A stretch of DNA of 64,000 nucleotides from Verrucomicrobiia bacterium (GTDB taxonomy: Bacteria; Verrucomicrobiota; Verrucomicrobiia; Limisphaerales; CAIMTB01). The notes under the pieces were generated by a model. That model was not told the origin of the DNA. It saw only the letters and a list, made by a program, of their open reading frames with translations, and did no database searches. The position numbers and the translations under genes were made by a program. Below are positions 37,685 through 45,019 of this stretch, piece after piece. The stretch's first letter is position 1; the number at the start of each line of letters is the position of its first letter. The DNA lies in NCBI GenBank assembly GCA_019634625.1, contig JAHCBA010000017.1:1-64000 (forward strand), in the 5' to 3' direction.

Positions 37685-37985
37685 GTAAATAATCAGTAAT
37701 CAGCCAGACACATTACTATTGACCATTGAGCGGGTATCCACACGGGTCTGGGTGGGTGGGGTGGGTGGGGTGAAAATGGACCGAAATTCTGTGCATATGA
37801 ACAAGTTTTAAGGCGATTCCAAGGTGGCTTTTTCGGTAAAAAGTAATGAGACAGACAGAGTGATGTTGATTGTTGACCAGGGGCGCATGCGGGTCTGGGT
37901 CGGAGGGGTGGGAGGGACGGGGGGGGGGTGAGGCGAGAATGGACCGAAATTCTGTGCATATGCACGAAGTTTAAGGTTGAAAAGG
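37685..37985. repeat. Two tandem units of about 150 bp
   Basis: Unit 1 at about 37685-37830, unit 2 at about 37840-37985. Shared blocks are AGTAATCAGCCAGACA / AGTAATGAGACAGACA, TTGACCA, CGGGTCTGGGT, a G-rich run, and ATGGACCGAAATTCTGTGCA. Each unit ends at the palindrome GTGCATATGCAC (perfect in unit 2, decayed in unit 1). Noticeably less GC-rich than the surroundings. Confidence 0.75.
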
Positions 37986-38003
37986 GTTCGAAGCAAATGC
38001 ACT

Positions 38004-38133
38004 CATGGTTAGGGTAGATGGACCGCAGGGGACAGGAGTCGATCCATCCGGTAAGGCGCTAACCGACCGGAAGAGGTATGCCGGCATCGTTCGCGATGAG
38101 AATGGCACCGACGATCGCCGGGCAGGTGCAGAC
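38004..38133 (-). repeat. Duplicated gene leader, left copy
   Basis: Matches 50563-50692 without gaps: start codon ATG-AGT at the same place, then a core at 38039-38133 of about 95 bases with only a handful of differences. The gene that should follow is missing; only 11 codons remain before a stop. Together the two copies bracket a 12.6 kb segment as direct repeats. Confidence 0.8.
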
Positions 38134-38352
38134 GTCCGTCCGACTCCGTGGGCGCCGGGCTCGTTGGTGACGGCATCCGCTCCGGCTTGACGATCCATGG
38201 CCGGGCGTTGGCGGCTGCAGGAGGTCCAATTCCCGGCGCCAGAAGAGGCCAAACCCATGGGTGAAGTCGTGACGGGCAGGCTGACCAAGGGACCGGGAAT
38301 GACCTGCTTCGGGTCAGCACGCCCGGACCGACACGGAAGGTCCGCCTCGGCA

Positions 38353-38985
38353 TCAGGCCCGGCCGCGAGGATCACCCGTGGACGGTGGCGTCGATACGGC
38401 GGGGGAGGGCGTCATTTCGACCTTCAACCACGCGCGGGCGTAGGCCATCCATTGTTTCGCCGTGGGAACCGCAATCCCCAGAACCTCCGCAGCCTCCTCG
38501 AAGCTCAGCCCTGCGAAATACTTCAGGGTGACGAGTTTCGCCTTGCGCGCATCCACAAGCGCAAGACTTTCAAGGGCGTCGTTCATCGCCAGCAGCCGGT
38601 CGTCCTCTTCCGGCGCCGCGACTTCGAGGTCGTCCAAGTCAACCCTCGCGGGGTGGTTCCCCCGCTTGGCCGCCTGCCGCCGCCGAGCACGATCCACGAG
38701 GATGCGGCGCATGACCTCCGCTGCGGTAGCGAAGAAATGCTGTCGATCCTGCCATGTTCGGTCACCCGCGCCGGCGAGACGGACCCAGACTTCGTGGACC
38801 AAGGCTGTAGGTTGGAGCGTGCGTTCCCGGGATTCCCCGGCGAGTCGATGGGCCGCCAGTCGCCGCAACTCGTCGTAGACCACGGGGAGAAAATCTGAGG
38901 CATTTCGCGCCTCGGGCACCATGTGCTCGCGGCCGGGCAAGGAGCCACTTTGCGGTTGGAGATTGCTGGCCAAGGATTCTGCCAT
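38353..38985 (-). CDS. ECF-family RNA polymerase sigma factor
   Basis: 210 aa, sigma-70 ECF type found mainly in planctomycetes, verrucomicrobia and acidobacteria (Sigma70_ECF, PF07638-like). Region 2: FLPVVYDELRRLAAHRLAGE, LQPTALVHEVWVRLAG, RQHFFATAAEVMRRILVDRARRR. Region 4: ALESLALVDARKAKLVTLKYFAGLSFEEAAEVLGI with a helix-turn-helix (AVPTAKQWMAYARAWL). These ECF genes usually neighbour a Ser/Thr kinase with a sensor region. The candidate partner here is the WD40 kinase at 45.0-48.9 kb on the same strand, but several genes now separate them. Confidence 0.9.
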   Translation of the reverse strand: MAESLASNLQPQSGSLPGREHMVPEARNASDFLPVVYDELRRLAAHRLAGESRERTLQPTALVHEVWVRLAGAGDRTWQDRQHFFATAAEVMRRILVDRARRRQAAKRGNHPARVDLDDLEVAAPEEDDRLLAMNDALESLALVDARKAKLVTLKYFAGLSFEEAAEVLGIAVPTAKQWMAYARAWLKVEMTPSPAVSTPPSTGDPRGRA

Positions 38986-39110
38986 GAGCTGGCGCTGACG
39001 GGCGTGCTTTCGTCAAGTCGCCACATCTGCCTCATGCGCCAATCGCAGCGAGAACGCGGGGTTCATGTTGCGGACGTCAACGTGTTTCGGGAGCTCCCTC
39101 GGGGCATCGT

Positions 39111-39503
39111 TCAAAGGCGCCTTCCCAGTCTACGCAGACCGAGCAGCAAGAGACCACCACCGAGGAGGAAGCCGATCAGGTGCAACCCCATGAATCCCCC
39201 CGACATCTGGAGCCACAAGAAGCCGCCGGTCATCACGATCCCTCCGACGAGTGTGAAGAGAATCCCCTCGACCAGCCGCAGGCGCAGGGATGGATGGCGA
39301 GTGACATCGAGATTCGACGAGCGATGAAGCCGGATGGAGGCAGTCGCCGAGGTGAGGGCGACGATACCAAAGAACGCGAGGCGGCCGTAAGCGAGGGTAT
39401 TGACTTCGGCGTCTCCGATTAGAGGGGCTTTGCAGAGTTCGATGACCAGGAACAGCGACGCCAGGATGCAGACAGCGCCCGACATTCCGGAGAGATGGTA
39501 CAT
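39111..39503 (-). CDS. Small four-span membrane protein, unknown
   Basis: 130 aa. Four predicted membrane segments (about 5-25, 44-60, 79-99, 103-123) with a short basic tail GLRRLGRRL. No recognisable family or catalytic motif. It lies 27 bp downstream of the zinc-ribbon membrane protein on the same strand, so the two are probably made together. Codon use fits the local, less G-biased segment. Confidence 0.6.
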   Translation of the reverse strand: MYHLSGMSGAVCILASLFLVIELCKAPLIGDAEVNTLAYGRLAFFGIVALTSATASIRLHRSSNLDVTRHPSLRLRLVEGILFTLVGGIVMTGGFLWLQMSGGFMGLHLIGFLLGGGLLLLGLRRLGRRL

Positions 39504-39530
39504 GGGTTGGAAGGAAGTCTGGCGGGGGTC

Positions 39531-40445
39531 TTAACTCGTGAATTCTCGCACCAGGCCGTAGCCGACGGCCGCGATGCCTGTCCAGGTCAGCACCCGGGCG
39601 AGGAAGGCGGCCGCCGATGCGAGGGATCCAGTACGCTGCAGGGATGCGGTGGTACCGACCTGCCTTCGGACGCGATGCGCGAGTGCCGAGGCGAATGGGC
39701 CTCCGACCAGCCATGCGACCAGGGTCAGGGGCAGAATGAGGAACGTGATCACCATGCCGCCCTGATCGTTGAACGTGCCGGGCGGCCTGGTAATTACCCA
39801 GGCCCAGGCAAGGAGGATGGTGGTCCAGGCGGCCAAAGTTAGGGCGAGACTGAGGGTGGCTCCGGAAGTAGCGACGATGTTCCGCGAGCGCCACCTATCG
39901 CCCGCCGGCCCTGGCGGCGGTGGGACGGTGAGCGCCTCCAGGCACGAGGGACAGCGGATTTCGCGTCCGACCCATTCCGATGGGCAGGCGATCTTCTGGT
40001 CGCACTGGAGGCAGGCGAACTTCAGCTCGCCCGAACTGCCTGTTGCGGACGCATCCGGCACACCGGCTGTGGATTCCTGAGGACCGTCCGCAACCTCCCG
40101 GCTTCGGACCCGGGCCCATCGATGGGCCAGCCATGCGCCCAACGCACCCCCAGCCAGTCCATATCCCCCGAGAAAAGCTCTCGCGAACACGGTGCCGAAG
40201 AAGCCGATCCAATCCATGAATTCACTTTCACCGGAGAGCGCGGCGACCAGGAAGCCCACGATGAGCGGAAACGAGATGGCGAGGGAGGTTCCCAGCGCAC
40301 CCAGGAGCGCGCCGTAAACGGCAGGACGACAATCAGGACAGGCGCTTCGTGACCGTGTCTCGCCGGGAAGCTCATGTGCGGCTCCGCGATCCGCATCGCG
40401 GTCCCCTGGGGTTGGGATGGGTCGTTGGATCATGGTCGTTCGCAT
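39531..40445 (-). CDS. Membrane protein with central zinc ribbon
   Basis: 304 aa. Four to six membrane segments flank a cytoplasmic zinc-ribbon-like module (CLQCDQKIACPSEWVGREIRCPSC) with two CxxC pairs and the sequence style common in uncharacterised verrucomicrobial and planctomycete proteins. N-terminal spans are at about 45-68 and 85-105 (ALLGALGTSLAISFPLIVGF), C-terminal spans at about 190-290. I start at MRTTMIQRPI; an earlier frame extension is Arg/Pro-rich and unlikely. Function unknown. The zinc ribbon suggests nucleic-acid or protein binding at the inner face of the membrane. Confidence 0.65.
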   Translation of the reverse strand: MRTTMIQRPIPTPGDRDADRGAAHELPGETRSRSACPDCRPAVYGALLGALGTSLAISFPLIVGFLVAALSGESEFMDWIGFFGTVFARAFLGGYGLAGGALGAWLAHRWARVRSREVADGPQESTAGVPDASATGSSGELKFACLQCDQKIACPSEWVGREIRCPSCLEALTVPPPPGPAGDRWRSRNIVATSGATLSLALTLAAWTTILLAWAWVITRPPGTFNDQGGMVITFLILPLTLVAWLVGGPFASALAHRVRRQVGTTASLQRTGSLASAAAFLARVLTWTGIAAVGYGLVREFTS

Positions 40446-40625
40446 CGGTTCCTCACAGCGCCAATTCCACGGCAGCAAAGCCATCCGAATCCGGCCCCCA
40501 CCAGATCCGGTGTGCATGGCGGCAAAAGGTGCCGATCTGCGAGCGGGAGCGTGCATCCATTCTTTCGGGGCGTGCATCGAAGGAATGCTGTGGATGGGAT
40601 TATGAAGCGTGCGGGGCGGAGATCG

Positions 40626-41888
40626 TTATCGGGCGCGACACGACGCTGTGGCGGACCCGAGGATTTCGCTCCGTTCCTGAAGGGGCACGGGCACGTCGAC
40701 GGTCAGCATGTCCTGGATTCGCTGACGGAGCTCGCGCGTCAACACGGCGGCGGAGGCACGGAGGTTGCGTCCGTTTTCGCGTCCAGAGGGTCCTATCTCG
40801 ATCGGATGTCCGAACGAGATTTCGGCGAATCGCGCCGCGGGGTAGGTGCCCGCCCCGAGGACGTCTTCGTCGAGCTTGAAGAGGGTCTCCGCGATGCGAT
40901 CGAGGGTGGGGCGACTCTCCAGATAACGGCCTCGGTAACTGTACAGTTGCTGGGCGGCGAACAGGCGATCCAGATCGTCATCGAGCTGCTCCCTTCGTTG
41001 GGGATGGCGGCTCGCGGCGTCGCTGAGCAACTCGAGGCGGATGCGGTGGCGAAGGGTGCTGATCCTTGGGGAAAGTTCGGATCCCATGGGTTGGAGGTCG
41101 TGCCGTCGTTCGACGCTCCCGACGAGGAATTCCTGAAGCCAAACGATGCGTTCATGTAGGTCGCCGCGGCGTGTCTCACCCAGGAATTCCTCCTCCTTGA
41201 TGGAAAGGAGGACGCTTCCGATTCGTAGGATACGGTCGGTCACGCCGAGATGCCGCTGGGGTTTCCAGGTGATGCGGCGTTCCAGGACCTCCAATCGGCG
41301 CGCGAATGTCCCTTCCACTGCCGGATCATGCCGGATGCGGATGGCAGTGGGGATGGCGTAGGCCCGCCTCCCGAGGGGTAGTTTCCCCGCGACGCGCAAC
41401 GCGATCGTCGCGGGTCCCTCATTGAGCAAGTCGAGTTCCTCGTGGTGGTGGTAGATCTCGCCTTCCGGGAAGATCACCAGTGGATGATGCCCCGTGCGGA
41501 GAAGGCTCATCGCGGTCCGCAGGGCAGCGAGATCGTTGCCTTCGCGATCGACGGAGAAGGCGCCCGAGCGTTGAAGGACAAATCGGCTGAGCGGGCCCCG
41601 CTCGAAGCATTCCCGGGCTGCCATGAACTGGAAGGCGAGCCCGACTCGGCGGCCGACTTCAACCAGGAGACAGGGGTCGGCATGATCGGCATGGTTGGGA
41701 GTCACCAGGACGGACTCACCTTTCCGGGCGAGGCGAATGAGCTCCTGCTCCCCCTTGACCGACAGGCGTCGGATGCGAAACCGGAACCGGAGGAACCCGG
41801 CCGAAATCAGGTGAAGCAATGGGCGAAACCAGCGCGCCGACCGGGGCGGCCGAAAAACGTACGGTTTCTGGGTCCGCTGCAGGTTCAC
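40626..41888 (-). CDS. PlsC-like lysophospholipid/glycerophosphate acyltransferase
   Basis: 420 aa. The PlsC-type motif I (NHADHADP, HX4D) at about residues 65-72, motif II region (FMAARECFERG), motif III FPEGEIYHHHEE and a later basic block are present, so it probably transfers an acyl chain to a lysophospholipid or similar acceptor at the membrane. The C-terminal 200 residues are helical and unusual for PlsC. Its ATG overlaps the stop codon of the Aas-like gene by four bases, so the two proteins are very likely made together in a fatty-acid recycling or phospholipid remodelling step. Confidence 0.82.
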   Translation of the reverse strand: MNLQRTQKPYVFRPPRSARWFRPLLHLISAGFLRFRFRIRRLSVKGEQELIRLARKGESVLVTPNHADHADPCLLVEVGRRVGLAFQFMAARECFERGPLSRFVLQRSGAFSVDREGNDLAALRTAMSLLRTGHHPLVIFPEGEIYHHHEELDLLNEGPATIALRVAGKLPLGRRAYAIPTAIRIRHDPAVEGTFARRLEVLERRITWKPQRHLGVTDRILRIGSVLLSIKEEEFLGETRRGDLHERIVWLQEFLVGSVERRHDLQPMGSELSPRISTLRHRIRLELLSDAASRHPQRREQLDDDLDRLFAAQQLYSYRGRYLESRPTLDRIAETLFKLDEDVLGAGTYPAARFAEISFGHPIEIGPSGRENGRNLRASAAVLTRELRQRIQDMLTVDVPVPLQERSEILGSATASCRAR

Positions 41889-44164
41889 GAGGCAAGGCTC
41901 CTGGCGAGTTCCTTGATGCGACGGAGGTCAAGCTTACCCGATCCGAGCTGGGGGAAGCTTTCAACACGGAAGAAGGCGTCCGGCTTCGGCTTCCAAAGGT
42001 TGGGAAGATCAGCTTTGGCCAGTTGGTCAAGGCAGGCGCGCAACGGCACGTCGGGCAGGGTATGCAAAACCACCAGGCGTTCGCCCTTGCGTTCGTCTGG
42101 CACGCTGGTGACGACAAACGTCAACTGGGTGACGGCGGCCAACTCGTGCAGACATTCCTCCACCCGGAGATGCGGCACCATTTCGCCGCCAATCTTACTG
42201 AACCGGCTCAGGCGGTCGGTGATCCGCAGAAAGCCGTCGTCATCCATCGTGGCGATGTCTCCCGTGACGTACCAGCCCTGGCGGAAGGCACGCGCCGTGA
42301 GGTCGGAGCGTCCCAGGTACCCCTGCATCACATTCGGGCCGCGCACGAGCAACAGGCCTGGTTGCCCCGCTGGAACGGGCTGTTCCGTCACGGGATCCAC
42401 GATGCGAACCGCGATGCCAGGGAGGGGATGGCCGATGCTCCCCCGCTTCGCACCGACCTGCAGGACGCCCGTGGTGCGGAAATCGTGGGTGTTCACCGCC
42501 ACCGCAGGCGCGCATTCCGTGCATCCGTAGCCTTCGAAAGGTCGGATGCCGAACTTGTCCTCGAACGCCGTCGCCAGGCGATCCGGCAACTTTTCGGCGC
42601 CGACCATGACAACGCGCAGGCTGCCGAAATCGTCCGGGCGGCAGCCGTTGAGGTAGAGCTGAAGAAAGGTCGGGGTGCCGAGGAGGAAGGTCAGCCCGTA
42701 ATCGCGAACCAGGCGACCCACGGCCGCCGCATCCAGCGGAGTCGGATGGTAGGCAACGCCCAGCCCCAAGGTTGCCGGGAGGCAGAGCGTGGCCGTGTAG
42801 CCGAACGAGTGGAAGAAGGGCAACACCCCGAGCATCCGATCACGGGAGTTCAGTCGATAGACCTGCGCCAACTGCGCGATGTTGGCGGCCACGTTGGCAT
42901 GGGTGAGCGGGATGCCCTTGGGATCGGCGGTGCTACCGCTCGAGAAGATAATGGTGGCAAGGTCGTCCGGGCGGGCGTGCTGGGTTCGCCCCAGAGCCCG
43001 TTCCAGCCAGGAAGCCGGAAGTAGCCCGCCCATGGCCAACGCAACGAGTCGTTCGCCCCATCGCGGTTTTCCGACAGCGTCCTCCAGGGCCAACACGGGG
43101 CAGGGCGGGTTCACCTTCGCTTTCTCCAGGAAGAGCCGGGAGGTGATCAAGGTGCGGATTCCGCACTGGCTCAGACAGGATGCGATGGTTTGGCTCGAAC
43201 TCGTGTAGTTGAGGTTCACCACGACCTTCCCGGCCAGCAGCGCGGCGAAGTTGACCAGAGCACCTGTCACAGAGGGAGGCAGGAGGATGCCGACCTTCTC
43301 CTCCGCGGCCCAGTGACTTCGCAGCTTTCGGGCCAGGTGGATCGCGCCGGCCAGCGCGGCCAGAAATCCGAGAGAAGGAACTCGGGCATCGCCCATGGCG
43401 AACCGGAACGGGTGACGCCGTGCGGTCCGCCGAAAGGCTCGGTGAAGAGGTTCGCACACTTGTGCCCGCCGCCGCCAGGCCTCGCTCACCGCCTCCTGCA
43501 CCGCGTTCCGGATCTCAACGGCGGTCGTGGCGGAGGAAACGGGGTTTCCGAAGTGCACCCAGACCGATTCCCGCCACCGGGACCACCCCCGGCCCGGGGC
43601 GATCACAAGCCCCACCGGAACGATGGGAGCCTCCACTCCTTTCATGATCTCCTCGCTGTCTGTCCCGAAGGGCAACATCTGGCCCGTCCGACTTACCTGC
43701 CCTTCGCCGAACACGCAGACCCATTGGCCTCCGCGAAGGGCCTCGGCGACCTGCCGAAACCGGTCCTGAAGTTCGCGCGGCGACGCGGCGCGGGGCAGGA
43801 CGATCGCCTCGCAGCGAGACGACCCTGCGCCGGCCACTCGCAACGCCGGGTCGTCCTCCCTCAAGACGACAAGCACGCGCCGCCGGAGGGCGCCGGCAAT
43901 GATCAAGGCATCGGAGGCGGACACATGGTTGGAGACCAGGAGCGCCCCGCCCTCCGAAGGCAGGTGTTGCAGTCCGTCGGCTTGGACGTCTCGACCCCGC
44001 GCCAAGGCCATGCGTGCGAAGATTCCCAGCCATCGTGAACGGCTTGCCTCGCTGCCCTCACCGTAAACGGAACCGCCAACGGGGGTGGATCGGGCCGTCC
44101 GCTCGAATTGCGAAATATTGGAGATTGCCGCTCGAGCGCTCGTGGTGGTGCCGTTGGTTGACAT
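41885..44164 (-). CDS. Aas-like acyltransferase / acyl-CoA (ACP) synthetase fusion
   Basis: 759 aa. Residues about 70-250 are a PlsC-type acyltransferase (NHVSASDAL, HX4D; variant motif FGEGQ). Residues about 270-755 are an adenylate-forming ligase with IIFSSGSTADPKGIPLTH (P-loop), GYGCTECAP, YVTGDIATMDDDGFL and the catalytic C-terminal lysine in LGSGKLDLR. The order resembles E. coli Aas (2-acyl-GPE acyltransferase/acyl-ACP synthetase) but without the MFS segment found in the longer type. The start is the ATG at MSTNGTTTSA; upstream frame is non-coding debris. It is directly upstream of, and coupled to, a second acyltransferase. Confidence 0.87.
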   Translation of the reverse strand: MSTNGTTTSARAAISNISQFERTARSTPVGGSVYGEGSEASRSRWLGIFARMALARGRDVQADGLQHLPSEGGALLVSNHVSASDALIIAGALRRRVLVVLREDDPALRVAGAGSSRCEAIVLPRAASPRELQDRFRQVAEALRGGQWVCVFGEGQVSRTGQMLPFGTDSEEIMKGVEAPIVPVGLVIAPGRGWSRWRESVWVHFGNPVSSATTAVEIRNAVQEAVSEAWRRRAQVCEPLHRAFRRTARRHPFRFAMGDARVPSLGFLAALAGAIHLARKLRSHWAAEEKVGILLPPSVTGALVNFAALLAGKVVVNLNYTSSSQTIASCLSQCGIRTLITSRLFLEKAKVNPPCPVLALEDAVGKPRWGERLVALAMGGLLPASWLERALGRTQHARPDDLATIIFSSGSTADPKGIPLTHANVAANIAQLAQVYRLNSRDRMLGVLPFFHSFGYTATLCLPATLGLGVAYHPTPLDAAAVGRLVRDYGLTFLLGTPTFLQLYLNGCRPDDFGSLRVVMVGAEKLPDRLATAFEDKFGIRPFEGYGCTECAPAVAVNTHDFRTTGVLQVGAKRGSIGHPLPGIAVRIVDPVTEQPVPAGQPGLLLVRGPNVMQGYLGRSDLTARAFRQGWYVTGDIATMDDDGFLRITDRLSRFSKIGGEMVPHLRVEECLHELAAVTQLTFVVTSVPDERKGERLVVLHTLPDVPLRACLDQLAKADLPNLWKPKPDAFFRVESFPQLGSGKLDLRRIKELARSLAS

Positions 44165-44253
44165 GGGATGCCACTCATAGAAGCGCAAATCCCGCGCGAC
44201 AAGTATGTCGAGGACATGCAGCGGACCGAGCCAGCCCCGGCCTTCCGGGACGA

Positions 44254-44397
44254 TCAGACCGAGAACCGTCGAAGCGCCTTTCCAACCAGCAGACTTGGGA
44301 TCGTTTCCCTGATCAGCGCAAAACCGGCTGCCGCTGCCGCCAGCGTTCCCCAGTCCGGCACAGAATCGATCAGACTGACCAAGGTGAACGTTATCAT
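44254..44397 (-). CDS. Small hydrophobic ORF (47 aa), doubtful
   Basis: Starts MITFTLVSLIDSVPDWG and has an Ala-rich hydrophobic stretch (about 17-29) that could span a membrane. No clear ribosome binding site. It lies in the decayed stretch between the P450 remnant and the Aas-like gene, so chance is the simplest explanation. Confidence 0.2.
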   Translation of the reverse strand: MITFTLVSLIDSVPDWGTLAAAAAGFALIRETIPSLLVGKALRRFSV

Positions 44398-44438
44398 TCA
44401 ACCCGCGAGCTCTACGACTTCCACATGCGAGTCCGCGG

Positions 44439-44603
44439 CTATCTCGGGCATACATGCAGCGAAACCCCGTTCCTCGGTCGAAGCATGAACGCAGGATTGG
44501 GAACCGGGGCCGACGCCGTCGGTTCGAACCGGAATCGACGGAGCCACGTGGCCAGGATCAGACCCATCTCCATCCTGGCGAAACCCTCGCCGATGGAATG
44601 TTC
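44439..44603 (-). pseudogene. Cytochrome P450 C-terminal remnant
   Basis: About 54 codons ending in TAG read IGEGFARMEMGLILATWLRR, then FRFEPTA... and LRPRNGVSLHVCPR. This is the standard end of a P450: the I-G-x-x-F-A-x-x-E helix after the haem loop, the LATLLRRFRF strand and the LRPR-G tail. The haem-ligand Cys that should precede IG is replaced by Ser, and everything upstream is gone. The frame overlaps the last codons of the FAD-oxidase remnant by about 40 bases in a different register, so two dead genes are joined at this point. Confidence 0.72.
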
Positions 44604-45007
44604 TGGTTCAGCCGAAACAGGTGGGATGGATCAAACCTGGCCTTCAACGCGGCCAATCGCTGAAACTTGGCCGCGCCAAACGCCGCAGTCATGCGTTCGG
44701 GAGCGGTCTCGGCTTCGTAGTCCGGATAGAATCCGGCGGAACCGAACCTCTCGGCGGTCCCCCAGGATTCCCGCATCCACGCCCGGTTGGATTCATCCTC
44801 GTCGGTCGAATTCCACATGCCCACCCACAGCAGGATATGCAGGGCGTTGCGATAGGAGACCGCCGTTGCGTCCGCCGGCACGCGCCCGACCGCCCCGCCC
44901 GGGGTGTAAAGCACCACGTGGCTCTGGGGTGAAGGCACCTGGCGGCACCGTTCAATCAGCAATCCGATGGCGTCGGTGTTCAGATCGTTCACGTAGGAGG
45001 TCTTCAT
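44558..45007 (-). pseudogene. FAD-linked oxidase C-terminal remnant (BBE domain)
   Basis: 149 codons matching only the end of berberine-bridge-enzyme-like FAD oxidases: GGAVGRVPADATAVSYRNAL, WMRESWGTAERF, then AAFGAAKFQRLAALKARFDP and the terminal SHLFRLNQN. Intact enzymes are about 450-500 aa and begin with an FAD_binding_4 domain, which is absent because the WD40 kinase gene ends 12 bp upstream. The short ORF keeps an ATG, but the protein could not bind FAD. Downstream it runs into the P450 remnant. Confidence 0.75.
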
Positions 45008-45019
45008 GAGTCGGCGTTA

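Larger units (their letters stand above)
37581..38352. other. 772 bp repeat-filled intergenic region
   Basis: No intact gene. It holds two imperfect ~150 bp tandem units (37685-37985) with lower GC, then a duplicate of the aldehyde dehydrogenase leader (38004-38133) that runs into an 11-codon remnant (MSAFASNPFQP, stop). The final ~200 bases before the ECF sigma stop codon show nothing I can name. Confidence 0.75.
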
